Source: Phycisphaerae bacterium (GTDB taxonomy: Bacteria; Planctomycetota; Phycisphaerae; UBA1845; Fen-1342). From it: a stretch of DNA of 36,545 nt. Each line of letters starts with the position of its first letter. Within the stretch, counting starts at the first letter, position 1. The translations under genes and the position numbers were made by a program. The stretch lies in contig JANQNU010000009.1 of the NCBI GenBank assembly GCA_028279405.1, positions 1 to 36,545 on the forward strand, read 5' to 3'. This document shows positions 24,631-33,932 of this stretch, in pieces. The notes under the pieces were generated by a model. That model was not told the DNA's origin. It was given only the letters and a program-made list of their open reading frames with translations, and made no database searches.

Positions 24631-25856
24631 ACGAATCCGGGCCGGACTTCTACGTTGCGTGCCTCGGGGATCCTCTCGGCTGGGGCGGCGGTATCTCCGC
24701 GGCGCGCGGACTCACCGTCGCACTGCAAGCGCGCGGACAGCGCGTCCAACTCGTCGGCGCGGTCCCACAAGTGACGCGTGAAACCAATTCACGGTTGGCT
24801 CTGGCACCCGATGACGACGCCGATGCACCGATCACACTGAACAGCGCGGCCAGAGGCGGGAGTTGGCGGATCCACTCGTGGTTGCTCGCTCGACGACTCG
24901 CGACGCAGCTGCGAAGGCTGCCGGCACCGTCCATGGGGTTCGTCGCGAACAGCCCCTTTTGGGTCGTCGCCGCCCGACAGGCTTGGCCGCGCGTGCCGAT
25001 CATCTATCGGTTCCCATGCTTGTTGACGCACTGCCTGCCATTCACGTGGCCTTCGGACCGACCGCCGACGTTCTGGACGCGCGTCAACTACTGGGGCACT
25101 CGACACATTGAACGTCGCGCGCTTCGCATCGCCGACCGCGTTCTGGCGGCAACGGACGAGAACGTTGAGGAAATTCGCGAATTTGCGCCTTGCTGTGCCG
25201 CGCGGGTCACCAAGTGCTGGTTTGGTGTACGGCCCGGCGGCCCGACCACCGCCGGCTCGGTCATCCAACCGCACGGTGCAACGGCACGCATGCTGCTCGC
25301 GGTGGGCGTATGCGACGCGAACAAGAACTTCGCCGCCCTGCTGCGAGCGTTGCCGCGCCTCTCCGCCCGCATTCGCGTGACGATCGTCGGCGATGGCCCC
25401 GAGAAGGAACACTTGCAGTCACTCGCAGTCGAACTGAGCGTCGCGCATCGGGTGCGGTTCGTGGCCCCGCAAAGCGATCTGGGCCCCTACTATCGCGACG
25501 CCGACCTGGTCGTGTCGACCAGTCGATACGACGCGTTTCCGAATGTCCTGCGTGAAGCGATGTGTTTCGGCACGCCGATCGTTGCACCGGACAATGACCC
25601 GCCGCGCTGCTACTCCGGGATCGCCAGCACCATTCGGACCGCCGACTGCGGCTGGCTCTATACAGCCGACGATGAGGCCTCCCTCGTCGATGTGATCGGC
25701 GCCGCCTTGGCCAAAAACGACGCGCTCGCCGCCCGCGGCGACAACGGATTGCGCTTCGCTACCACGAACTTCCGCTGGGACGACTGCGTGGACCGGATCA
25801 TCACCGACGCAACGAAACCGATCTCCCCAGCTGATAATGTCGTCTTCTCGCCTTGA
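24627..25856 (+). CDS. Glycosyltransferase family 4
   Basis: A 409-residue GT-B glycosyltransferase closing the plus-strand arm. The N-terminal half has GDPLGWGGGISAARGL. The donor half has LLAVGVCDANKN, TIVGDGPEKEHLQSL, the EX7E-type SRYDAFPNVLREAMCFGTPIV (given as SRYDAFPNVLREA and MCFGTPIV) and DCGWLY. GTG start in a GTGA overlap with the exporter ATPase; the frame is open 75 bases further upstream but that would read through the Wzt C-terminus. It probably completes or caps the exported polymer. Confidence 0.87.
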   Translation: MNESGPDFYVACLGDPLGWGGGISAARGLTVALQARGQRVQLVGAVPQVTRETNSRLALAPDDDADAPITLNSAARGGSWRIHSWLLARRLATQLRRLPAPSMGFVANSPFWVVAARQAWPRVPIIYRFPCLLTHCLPFTWPSDRPPTFWTRVNYWGTRHIERRALRIADRVLAATDENVEEIREFAPCCAARVTKCWFGVRPGGPTTAGSVIQPHGATARMLLAVGVCDANKNFAALLRALPRLSARIRVTIVGDGPEKEHLQSLAVELSVAHRVRFVAPQSDLGPYYRDADLVVSTSRYDAFPNVLREAMCFGTPIVAPDNDPPRCYSGIASTIRTADCGWLYTADDEASLVDVIGAALAKNDALAARGDNGLRFATTNFRWDDCVDRIITDATKPISPADNVVFSP

Positions 25857-25892
25857 CCGCGCGGCATCCCAGTTGAGGTTCGCATGAACACC

Positions 25893-26125
25893 GGATGGCA
25901 CTGGTAGCTTGCTACCAGTGTTCAGGGGATGCTTGCGCGGCATTCGCTGAATCCACTAGCGACTTGATCAAAGGCGCGTCCCTAACACTGGCGGACAAGC
26001 CGCCAGTGCCACCCGGAGAGAGTAAGCACCTTACAAGGGCAGGCGGCGCAGACGCCTGCCTCATTAAGGGAGCTTGCTCCCCACTGGCGAACAAGCCGCC
26101 AGTGCCACCCGGAAAGGCCCGATCA
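25893..26125. repeat. Intergenic hairpin mosaic, locus 3
   Basis: The 471-bp gap between the glycosyltransferase and thrA begins with a repeat mosaic. It contains a perfect 10-bp stem CACTGGTAGC/GCTACCAGTG (25899-25908/25911-25920, loop TT), CACTGGCGG/CCGCCAGTG (25988-25996/26002-26010), the dual hairpin at 26038-26081 and a degenerate CACTGGCG hairpin near 26083-26104. The first 110 bp are clearly homologous to 36160-36270, including a shared TTGATCAAA. The remaining 200 bp before thrA show no repeats and should hold the thr promoter, which I cannot place. Confidence 0.8.
26038..26081 (+). repeat. Dual-hairpin element, copy 3
   Basis: GGCAGGCG, loop gcgcaga, CGCCTGCC (8-bp perfect stem), 7-nt spacer tcattaa, then GGGAGC-TT-GCTCCC. 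Here the element reads on the plus strand. The same order, loop length and spacer occur in the copies near 0.3, 0.5, 36.35 and 36.45 kb. Confidence 0.78.
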
Positions 26126-26305
26126 GCCCGCGCTACTCGACTTCATGCAAAATTCTCCAGCGCCCCCGTCGCAGGCGTCGGGAGCCAGGCGCGTGAAACG
26201 AATGGACACGCACTGCAAAGCGCGCTAGATTGCGCTGTTTCGATATGGTCAGCAGCCTGACCCACACGCGCTCGCAGACGAAGCATTGCATCTTGGCGCT
26301 GGAAG

Positions 26306-26321
26306 CCTTTGGCACCAAAGG
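26306..26321 (+). promoter_or_regulatory. Inverted repeat over the thrA ribosome-binding site
   Basis: CCTTTGG-ca-CCAAAGG is a perfect 7-bp inverted repeat whose right half contains the AAAGG Shine-Dalgarno, six bases before the thrA ATG. As RNA (6-bp stem, loop GCAC) it would sequester the ribosome-binding site; as DNA it could be a small operator. Either would give control of the whole threonine operon. Confidence 0.45.
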
Positions 26322-26327
26322 TCGAAG

Positions 26328-28829
26328 ATGGCGAACCTGAAAGTCTACAAGTTCGGCGGTACCAGCCTGGCCAGCGCGGATCGGATGCAGCGGGTGGCGA
26401 CGTTGATCCGCAGTTCGACGCAACCGGTCGTCGTGGTCGTCTCGGCGATGGCCGGCGTCACCGATTCGCTGACCGCAGCTGCCGGGCGCGCCGCCGAAGG
26501 CGTCCTGGATCGTGATGCCCTCGAAGCACTTCGTCGCCTGCACACCGAGACCGCAACAACACTCGGAGTGGACGTAGCCGATATCATCGAGCCGCTCTTC
26601 GTAGAACTGGAGGAGTTGCTGGGTGCCGCGGCGGCCGTCGGCGCCATCAGCCCACGCAGCCGCGATCGCCTGCTGGCAACCGGCGAGAAACTCTCCACCC
26701 GACTACTGGCAGCATTGCTCGCGACGGACGACAGCGGGTCGGCAACTGCCATCGACGCCGACACGTTCCTCGAAACGGACGATCGCTTCGGTGCCGCATC
26801 GCCGGTGTTTGGTGTGATCGATCGTTCCGTCGAAGCGGCGCTGCGTCCCGTTTTGAAGGCCGGCACGACGCCCGTCGTGACCGGATTCTGCGGCCGCGCC
26901 CCAGGCGGCGAGACGACGACGCTCGGACGCGGCGGCAGCGACTACTCCGCGACCTTGATCGCCGTCGCGCTGGGAGCCTCGGACGTAACGATCTGGACCG
27001 ACGTGCCCGGCGTCTTCTCGGCGAACCCGACCATCGTGCCCGACGCGCGAATCGTGACGCAGCTCAATTACCGCGAGGCGGCCGAGCTCTCCTACTACGG
27101 CGCGAAAGTCCTGCACCCGCGAACCATTCAGCCCCTGATCGACTCCGGTATCGCGACGCGAATCCGCAGCACTTTCGATCCCGAAGCGCCGGGAACGCTG
27201 GTGGACGGGAAGATGACGGCCGGGTCGCACCCGGTCAAAGCGGTCAGTGCCGTACCAGCGCAGGCGCTGATCAGCGTCGAAGGGACCGGCATGGCCGGCG
27301 TACCGGGTATCGCGGCGCGGATCTTTCGCACGCTGGCGGACGAAGACATCAGCGTGACGATGATCAGCCAGTCGAGCGCCGAATCCTCGGTGTGCATGGC
27401 GATCCCGGAGGAGCGGGCGGCGGACGCCGAAGTCGCGCTACGTCGCGCCTTCCGGCTCGATCTCGCGCACGCCGACGTCGACGATGTGCGCATTCAAACC
27501 GGCATCGCGCTCGTAGCGGTGGTCGGCCTCGGCATGAACCACACGCGTGGCATCGCGGGTCGCGTCTTCGCTGCGCTCTCACGGGCGAATGTCAATGTGG
27601 TTGCGATCGCACAGGGCGCGTCGGAACTGAACATCACCTTTGCTGTGGAGCAGGACGACAGTGCCCGCGCGATCCGCGCCGTTCACGAAGCGTTCGGCTT
27701 ACACCGGATCGACCCTGGCACGGACAACGCCGACCACGTCGACTTGCTCCTGCTCGGGTACGGGCGCATCGGCCGGGCACTGGCCACGTTGGTGCGTGAG
27801 CGGCACGACGCAATCCGGACGCGTTTCGGCCGGACGCCACGGGTGGTCGGCATCGCCGACCGGAGCGGCTATGTATTCGATCCGAACGGTCTGAGCGTCG
27901 ATGCACTGCAACGTGCGACGGACGCCAAGGAACGCGGTGCGGCCCTCGCCGAGTTGAGCGAGTGCGTTCGAACGGACGATGCAGGCGAGCTGCTCCGAAC
28001 GGCGCTCAGCTACCGGTTGGCGCGCCCGATCGTCGTTGACGTGTCGGACGGCGACACACGAACGGTGCATCTCGAGGCGCTGGAGCGCGGCGCAGATCTC
28101 GTTACGGCAAACAAGGTGCCACTCGCCGGACCCGTTGAGGGCTATCGCGCGCTGGTTGCCGCTGCCGAGCGGTCCGGACGGTTGTTGCGCAAAGAGGCGA
28201 CCGTAGGCGCGGGTTTGCCGGTCGTCGACACGGTCGAGCACCTTTGCGCGACCGGTGACCGGCTCGCGCGGATCGAGGGTTGCCTGTCCGGAACGTTGAC
28301 GTACGTGCTCTCTCAACTGGAGACGGGACGTCCGTTCGCCGAGGTGTTGGCCGAGGCGGACGCGCGCGGCTACATCGAACCCAATCCGCTGGTCGACCTC
28401 TCCGGCGAGGACGTGCTGCGGAAGGCGATCATCCTCAGCCGGGTAGCAGGCTTCGAGATCGACGATGCGCAGATCCACTGCCGCGGGCTTGTCGATCGAT
28501 CGCTGCTGGGTAGCGATCGCGCGACGTTCATGAAGCTGGTCCCGCAACTCAACGAGACGCTGGCACAGCAGGTGACCGATGCCCGTGCGGCCGGCGCCGT
28601 GCTGCGCTACGTGGCGACACTCGACGACCGAACGATCGACGTCGGACCGCAGCCGGTCGATCCGAACTCGCCCTTAGGCACGCTCAGCGGGACAGACAAT
28701 CTCGTGCTCATTCGGTCCGAACGGTACGATCAGAGCCCGCTCGTCGTGTCGGGCCCCGGAGCAGGCGTGCCAGTGACGGCGATGGGCGTACTGACGGACA
28801 TTCTGCGCATCATGGCGGAGCGAACCTGA
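26328..28829 (+). CDS. thrA: Bifunctional aspartokinase / homoserine dehydrogenase
   Basis: An 833-residue fusion catalysing the first and third steps from aspartate to threonine and methionine. The aspartokinase half has KVYKFGGTS (Lys8 onward) and TTLGRGGSDYSAT. Two ACT regulatory regions lie near 312-385 (VEGTGMAGVPGIAARIF) and 392-460 (VVGLGMNHTRGIAGRVF), the usual site of amino-acid feedback. The homoserine dehydrogenase half starts at about 470 with the Rossmann motif LLLGYGRIGRA and includes VTANKVPLAGP, KEATVGAGLPVVDT and GCLSGTLTYVLSQ. I start at the ATG at 26328; the frame extends 42 bases upstream without a ribosome-binding site. It is first in the thrABC operon, with thrB three bases downstream. 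Confidence 0.95.
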   Translation: MANLKVYKFGGTSLASADRMQRVATLIRSSTQPVVVVVSAMAGVTDSLTAAAGRAAEGVLDRDALEALRRLHTETATTLGVDVADIIEPLFVELEELLGAAAAVGAISPRSRDRLLATGEKLSTRLLAALLATDDSGSATAIDADTFLETDDRFGAASPVFGVIDRSVEAALRPVLKAGTTPVVTGFCGRAPGGETTTLGRGGSDYSATLIAVALGASDVTIWTDVPGVFSANPTIVPDARIVTQLNYREAAELSYYGAKVLHPRTIQPLIDSGIATRIRSTFDPEAPGTLVDGKMTAGSHPVKAVSAVPAQALISVEGTGMAGVPGIAARIFRTLADEDISVTMISQSSAESSVCMAIPEERAADAEVALRRAFRLDLAHADVDDVRIQTGIALVAVVGLGMNHTRGIAGRVFAALSRANVNVVAIAQGASELNITFAVEQDDSARAIRAVHEAFGLHRIDPGTDNADHVDLLLLGYGRIGRALATLVRERHDAIRTRFGRTPRVVGIADRSGYVFDPNGLSVDALQRATDAKERGAALAELSECVRTDDAGELLRTALSYRLARPIVVDVSDGDTRTVHLEALERGADLVTANKVPLAGPVEGYRALVAAAERSGRLLRKEATVGAGLPVVDTVEHLCATGDRLARIEGCLSGTLTYVLSQLETGRPFAEVLAEADARGYIEPNPLVDLSGEDVLRKAIILSRVAGFEIDDAQIHCRGLVDRSLLGSDRATFMKLVPQLNETLAQQVTDARAAGAVLRYVATLDDRTIDVGPQPVDPNSPLGTLSGTDNLVLIRSERYDQSPLVVSGPGAGVPVTAMGVLTDILRIMAERT

Positions 28830-28832
28830 CTC

Positions 28833-29789
28833 ATGTCCGCGATCAGCGAATCCAGTGCCGTCGCACCTGCGACGATCGGAAACGTCGGACCCGGCTTCGA
28901 CGTACTCGGGCTCGCGATCAGCGGTCTGACCGACCGCGTCACGGCCCGCCGCGCTGCGCACGATGAGGTGCGGATTATCGCGATCACCGGCGACGGCGGC
29001 GCCTTGCCATCGAGCGTAGCGTCGAACACCGCCGGATTGGCAGCTACGCACACCCGGCGGCTGGCCGGACGGGAGGACGCAGGCATCGACCTGTTCGTGG
29101 AGAAGGGCATCCCGCTGGAATCGGGACTCGGGAGTTCAGCAGCCAGCGCTGCCGCCGCGGCACACGCCGTCAACCAGATACTGGGTGGCCCTTTGCGAAG
29201 GGTCGATCTGATCGGACCGTGCGTCGAGGCGGAAGCCATTGTCTCCGGGCGACACGCAGATAACGTCGCCCCGGCCCTGCTGGGTGGATTGGTCCTGGTG
29301 CGATCGTTGGAACCGCGCCCGGTGATCCAACGACTGCCCGTTCCGGAGCGACTCGTGGTGGTTGTGGTGACGCCGGAACTGCGGTTGCCCACACGCGAAG
29401 CGCGCTCGGCGATACCGGATATGGTCCCGCTCGCCGCGCGAACGCGCAACGCCGCCAACATCGCGACGTTCATCAGCGCGTGCTACTCCAGCGACCTCGG
29501 TCTGCTGACCGACTGTGTCGAGGACGCGGTCGTGGCGCAAGCTCGACTGCCGTTAATCCGCGGCGGTTCGGAGGCAATCGCCGCCGCCCGCGACAATGGC
29601 GCGCTGGCTGCCTCGATCAGCGGGGCCGGGCCATCGCTCTTCGCATTGTGCCACTCCACAATCGTGGCCCAGTCCATCCGTTCGGCGATGATCGACGCGT
29701 TCCGGGCAGCCGGTGTCGGGGCCGACGGGATCATCTCACCCGCCGACTGCCCCGGGGCGCGCGTGGCACGCTCCTCGGAGGGCGGCTGA
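28833..29789 (+). CDS. thrB: Homoserine kinase
   Basis: A 318-residue GHMP-superfamily kinase phosphorylating homoserine to O-phosphohomoserine. The GHMP phosphate-binding loop is visible as LESGLGSSAASAAAAAH (about residues 90-106). The N-terminus has VAPATIGNVGPGFDVLGLA and the C-terminal GHMP motif is AASISGAGPSLFAL. It starts three bases after thrA and its stop overlaps the thrC start (TGATG), so the three enzymes are translationally coupled. Confidence 0.95.
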   Translation: MSAISESSAVAPATIGNVGPGFDVLGLAISGLTDRVTARRAAHDEVRIIAITGDGGALPSSVASNTAGLAATHTRRLAGREDAGIDLFVEKGIPLESGLGSSAASAAAAAHAVNQILGGPLRRVDLIGPCVEAEAIVSGRHADNVAPALLGGLVLVRSLEPRPVIQRLPVPERLVVVVVTPELRLPTREARSAIPDMVPLAARTRNAANIATFISACYSSDLGLLTDCVEDAVVAQARLPLIRGGSEAIAAARDNGALAASISGAGPSLFALCHSTIVAQSIRSAMIDAFRAAGVGADGIISPADCPGARVARSSEGG

Positions 29790-31075
29790 TGGAACGCCCG
29801 TGGCACCTGCGCTGCATCGAGTGCGGGGTCGCGTTCGACCCGCTCGTTGTACGCTATCGCTGCGAATGCGGCGGAATACTCGACGTCGTGCATACTTTCA
29901 ACGCGATCAACCGTGACCGGTTCCGAGCGCGTCGCAACAGCGACCATCCGGCCGACCGCTCCGGCGTCTGGCGCTACCGGGAAATCGTGCTCCCGCTGGC
30001 AGATGACGAAATCGTCACGCGCGGCGAAGGGAACACCAACGTCTATCGTTCGGAGCGTCTCGACGCGTATTGCGGGGTCAGCGGTCTCGCGTTGAAACAT
30101 GAAGGCGAGAACCCCACGGGATCGTTCAAGGACCGTGGCATGGCCGTCGGGATGTCGGTCGCGCGCCTGCTCGGCGTTCGCGCCGTGGCGTGCGCCAGCA
30201 CCGGCAATACGTCCGCGTCGCTCGCGTCCTACGCGGCGGTGGCCGGGCTGCCGGCGTTCGTTTTCATTCCAGGTCAGCATATCGCGTCGGGCAAGCTGAG
30301 CCAGACGCTCGCCTACGGCGCCCACACGCTGCAACTCGACGGCAATTTCGACAAGGGCATGCGCATCGTGCAGGAGGTGTGCGCCCGCACGTCGATCTAC
30401 TTGCTCAACTCGATCAATCCGTTCCGCATCGAAGGCCAGAAATCCATCGGTTTCGAGTTGCTCGACCAGCTCGGATGGGAAGTCCCGGACTGGATCGTGC
30501 TCCCGGGCGGCAATCTCGGTAACAGCTCGGCCATCGGTAAAGGGCTGCAGGAATTGCACGACCTCGGAATCATCGATCGGCTTCCACGGCTGGCGGTGAT
30601 CCAGGCCCGCGGCGCCAATCCCCTCTATCGCGCCTATTCGGCCGGAGAAGCGGTGCGACCGCTCGCTGAGGTCGACACGCTGGCGACAGCCATTCGGATC
30701 GGCGATCCGGTATCGTGGCGGAAATGCGTCCGCGCCCTCGATGCCTGCCAGGGCGTGGTCACTGATGTCGATGATGCGGCAATTATGGATGCCAAGGCGC
30801 AGGTGGACGCAGCGGGCATCGGTGCCGAGCCAGCCTCGTGCGCGACGGTCGCCGGCGTCCGCCGACTGGTGTCGGAACGAGTGATTGCACCGACCGATCG
30901 GGTTTGCGGCATCCTCACCGGACACCTGCTGAAGGACCCGGATACTGTTATCTCATACCATCAAGGACAGCTTCGCGGAATCCCCGCATCACTTGCCAAT
31001 CCTGCGCAACAAGTCGATGCGAAGCTTCCACAGGTGCTCGAACGCGTGGAGGCCGTGCTCGACGCTTCGGGCTAG
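29789..31075 (+). CDS. thrC: Threonine synthase
   Basis: A 428-residue PLP enzyme that converts O-phosphohomoserine to threonine. The PLP lysine is Lys114 in NPTGSFKDRGM; other motifs are ASTGNTSASLASYA and the phosphate-binding LPGGNLGNSSAIGKG. The N-terminus carries a four-cysteine cluster (Cys9, 12, 25, 27), a small zinc-ribbon-like element found in many threonine synthases of this class. The start is the ATG in the TGATG overlap with thrB; a much longer open frame upstream (from 29480) lies inside thrB and is ignored. A hairpin terminator follows 75 bp downstream. Confidence 0.95.
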   Translation: MERPWHLRCIECGVAFDPLVVRYRCECGGILDVVHTFNAINRDRFRARRNSDHPADRSGVWRYREIVLPLADDEIVTRGEGNTNVYRSERLDAYCGVSGLALKHEGENPTGSFKDRGMAVGMSVARLLGVRAVACASTGNTSASLASYAAVAGLPAFVFIPGQHIASGKLSQTLAYGAHTLQLDGNFDKGMRIVQEVCARTSIYLLNSINPFRIEGQKSIGFELLDQLGWEVPDWIVLPGGNLGNSSAIGKGLQELHDLGIIDRLPRLAVIQARGANPLYRAYSAGEAVRPLAEVDTLATAIRIGDPVSWRKCVRALDACQGVVTDVDDAAIMDAKAQVDAAGIGAEPASCATVAGVRRLVSERVIAPTDRVCGILTGHLLKDPDTVISYHQGQLRGIPASLANPAQQVDAKLPQVLERVEAVLDASG

Positions 31076-31149
31076 GCAAGCCCACCGCCCGCGAATGGCG
31101 GTCGCGCGCCGTGATCCGATTGGCTATACGAGTGACCGTCCAAAAGGAC

Positions 31150-31186
31150 AAGGCGCGGCACACGTGCTTGTGCGCCGCGCCTTTCC
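31150..31186 (+). terminator. Rho-independent-like terminator after thrC
   Basis: AAGGCGCGGC (31150-31159) pairs perfectly with GCCGCGCCTT (31174-31183), a 10-bp GC-rich stem with a 14-nt loop followed by TTTCC. It lies between the convergent thrC and kelch genes and could stop transcription from both sides. The U-tract is short on both strands. Confidence 0.7.
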
Positions 31187-31241
31187 GGCTCCCACGCTTT
31201 GCGCTGGGACGCGCAGACGATCGGCCTGCGCGTTTACTTCG

Positions 31242-33932
31242 TCAGGGCCCGACGAGCAGTTGAACGAACCCGTTGATGTCCCCGACGGTGACGGCGCCGT
31301 CGAGGTTGATATCGCCCGCGAGGATGTTGCAATTCGGATAGGTGGCGGCATAGTCCGCAGCGCTCGTTAATGCCAGGACGAAGGCGTTGATGTCGCCGAC
31401 ACTGACGATGCCGTCGCAGTTCAAGTCACCGACGAGGAAGGTCTCGCACACATCGAGGATGCCGTTTCCGTTGGCATCGAGGGCCGGATCGAGCGCCAGA
31501 TCGAGCGCGTCGTCGCGCAGATTGCCATCACAGTCATTGCCGCTCGGGATCACCTCGGTGATATCCGGATTGAACGGACAAGGCGTTCCAGGCTGCACGC
31601 AACAATTGGCGTTGCCGACCGGACCGACACAGAAGTCGAAGGGTGCGGGCTCGAAGATCGTGATCTCGAAACAGTTGAGCGCGTTGGGCAGGACACGCGC
31701 CTGAATCGTGTCGCAGCAGACGCGGTTGATGCGATCGACGAAGTGCTGCGCGATCGACTCCGCGTTGTCGCCGGCGGGGACGCCGGGCGTGTTGGGATCT
31801 TCCACGAAATAGTGACCGGTACGGATGGCCCACGCCCACGGTGCACCCGTTGAAGTCCCGGAAACGCAGAAGATGCGGGTACTGAGGGTGAATCCTAGGA
31901 GCTCGGGATAGATCCACGTATCGTCGCCGACGCCGGGCGGGACGCTGGGAACGGCGCCGCCGAAGAGAACGATTCGGCCGCGGGCATGGTCGTAGACGAA
32001 CCCGAACTCGGAGCGCGGTTCGGGCGCGTTGGTCGTGTTGATCGGGGACCACCACTGACGAAAGAGGTCCCACTCCCAGGTCTGGTCGCTGTTGGCGCCG
32101 CCGGTGTTTCCGCCGAAGAGAACGATGCGGTCGAGGGTCTCGTCGTAGGCCATTCCGGAGTAGAGGGTATGCGGCGGGCCGGCGAACCCGACGGGAGTCC
32201 AGTCGTTGTTGGGATCGAGCTCCCACATCTGCGACACGCCGTTGATGACGTCGCCGCCGAAGAGGTATGCGCGGCCACGCAGCGTGTCGAAGGTCATCGC
32301 ATGTCCCCAGCGCGTGCCCGGGTTGTTGGGGAACGAGCGTGGGAACCAGGTGGTGCCGTCCCAGGCCCAGGTGGTGGTGTCGACGGTGAATTCGCCGCCG
32401 TAGAGCAGCGTCTGGCCACTGAGGGGGTCGTGAACCATCGCGTGGCTGGCGCGGGCACCGCCGGGCGCATTGGGCAGGCCGGGCGAACGGAGTTGCCAGG
32501 TGCTGCCGTCCCACTCCCAGGTATCTTCAAAGGCGACGCCGGTACGCGGGTTGAATCCGCCGTAGAGGACGGTGACACCGCGGCTCGCGTCGAAGGCCAT
32601 GGCGTGACGCTCGCGTGGAGCGGGGCCGGTGGTCGCCACGCGGCGCCAGGCACCGTCCCACTCCCAGGTGTCGTTCATCGGGTCGGCGGCGTCGTTCGTG
32701 CCGCCGAAGAGGACGACGCGCTGGCGGATGGAGTCGTAGACCATGCTGGACCAGTACCGTCCGCGGGGCGTGCGGACCGACGTCCGCGGCTGCCATTCGA
32801 CCGGCCGGTTGGGGCAGACGACCAGGACGTCGTCGTTGTCTTCGTTGATCGCATCGATCGGCGGAAGCGGGAACCCATGGTAGGCGGGGTCGCCGCTGGA
32901 GACGTTGAACTGGATCTGATAGGGTCGATCGCCGTCGGGGAACGGGTCGTCGCGGCCGATGACGGTGACCAGCTGCGGTACGTTCCAGTTGGCATCGGTG
33001 AAGAGCAACGACGGAAAAGCGAGGTCGAAGCGTGCTTCGGCGGGATCGGTGATACTGAGGCCGACGACGACGGCGTTTCCAGGGGACGGGACGCGGTCGA
33101 GCACGACACTGAAGGTATCGCTACCGGCGCATTCGTCGGTGACGAGCGGGCTGACGCCGCCGGTGTTGACGAAGACGCCCGCCGGGACGCCGCCGCCGAT
33201 CGGTCCGAGGGTGAGCGGTCGGATCAGCGGGACATTGCCGTTGTAGGCAGCCCCCTGACCGGTGACGCGCGCATCGTCGTAGTCGCGCCACAGGCCGACC
33301 GGGGCGGCGGCGATCTGAACGGCACCGCGGCCCTGGAGGCGCGGCGCTACGCCTTGGTGCGGGATGTAACAGCGCGCGGTCGGATAGCGCACGCCCACCC
33401 ACGTCTGCCCGAAGACGGAAGGGCCGCCGCCCAGGTTGACGATCTGGTGGCCGCCGTTGACGTTGACTGTGAACGGCTGTTCGAAGAACACGTTCCCGGG
33501 AAGGTTCGCGTTGTTTGGATCGGGGTCTGCGAAGAACACGTACGCCGTGTTGCCTGGCTGGCCATCGGGGTAGCTCAGCGCGACACAGACGTCAGTGATC
33601 ACGGTGTTGGCGGGAAAAAAGAACTCGGTGGCGTGCGAGATCTGGACGCTACGGCAGCCGGCTGGAATGAGCTGCAGGCCGGCGGTGACGAACGCGGACG
33701 GGCCCGCGCTCCAGTCGTTGATAAACGCGGCCTGGACACCCAGGCTGGGCGGTATGTAACCGTCACAGGAGCAGTTACAGCTTTGGGCCCGCGCGGTAAA
33801 CGCCCCCAGCCCCAGAACCATCGCAACGGCCAGGAGCGTCAGGCAGATCCAAAAGTATCGTCCGGCGCGGCCCGCCGCAGGCTGCAAGGTGTCTTGCGAG
33901 TTACGTACGGATCGATCGAACTGGACCGCCAT
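31242..33932 (-). CDS. Secreted kelch-propeller protein with dockerin-like C-terminus
   Basis: An 896-residue exported protein. A long signal peptide (hydrophobic core about 28-45) is cleaved probably after ARA (residue 49). Then come a Cys-rich start (CNCSC), a domain of about 200 residues unlike anything I recognise, and a Calx-beta/Ig-like segment (about 265-375: FSVVLDRVPSPGNAVVVGLS, DDPFPDGD). Six kelch repeats follow (about 385-665), each with a variant of VVLFGG and DTWEWDG, enough for a six-bladed propeller. A 165-residue linker domain leads to a dockerin-like end (830-896) with DLNCDGIVSVGD and DINLDGAVTVGD. The last is typical of Phycisphaerae secreted proteins. AGGAGGT six bases upstream fixes the start. 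Ligand unknown. Confidence 0.88.
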   Translation of the reverse strand: MAVQFDRSVRNSQDTLQPAAGRAGRYFWICLTLLAVAMVLGLGAFTARAQSCNCSCDGYIPPSLGVQAAFINDWSAGPSAFVTAGLQLIPAGCRSVQISHATEFFFPANTVITDVCVALSYPDGQPGNTAYVFFADPDPNNANLPGNVFFEQPFTVNVNGGHQIVNLGGGPSVFGQTWVGVRYPTARCYIPHQGVAPRLQGRGAVQIAAAPVGLWRDYDDARVTGQGAAYNGNVPLIRPLTLGPIGGGVPAGVFVNTGGVSPLVTDECAGSDTFSVVLDRVPSPGNAVVVGLSITDPAEARFDLAFPSLLFTDANWNVPQLVTVIGRDDPFPDGDRPYQIQFNVSSGDPAYHGFPLPPIDAINEDNDDVLVVCPNRPVEWQPRTSVRTPRGRYWSSMVYDSIRQRVVLFGGTNDAADPMNDTWEWDGAWRRVATTGPAPRERHAMAFDASRGVTVLYGGFNPRTGVAFEDTWEWDGSTWQLRSPGLPNAPGGARASHAMVHDPLSGQTLLYGGEFTVDTTTWAWDGTTWFPRSFPNNPGTRWGHAMTFDTLRGRAYLFGGDVINGVSQMWELDPNNDWTPVGFAGPPHTLYSGMAYDETLDRIVLFGGNTGGANSDQTWEWDLFRQWWSPINTTNAPEPRSEFGFVYDHARGRIVLFGGAVPSVPPGVGDDTWIYPELLGFTLSTRIFCVSGTSTGAPWAWAIRTGHYFVEDPNTPGVPAGDNAESIAQHFVDRINRVCCDTIQARVLPNALNCFEITIFEPAPFDFCVGPVGNANCCVQPGTPCPFNPDITEVIPSGNDCDGNLRDDALDLALDPALDANGNGILDVCETFLVGDLNCDGIVSVGDINAFVLALTSAADYAATYPNCNILAGDINLDGAVTVGDINGFVQLLVGP

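Noticed and set aside
29483..30925. A 480-codon open frame antisense to thrB/thrC
   Set aside because: It is opposite to two well-recognised enzymes and has no domain signal.
31150..31186. Second parS or E-box-like site (ACACGTGC in the terminator loop)
   Set aside because: It shares only the central CACGTG and does not extend into the flanking parS arms.
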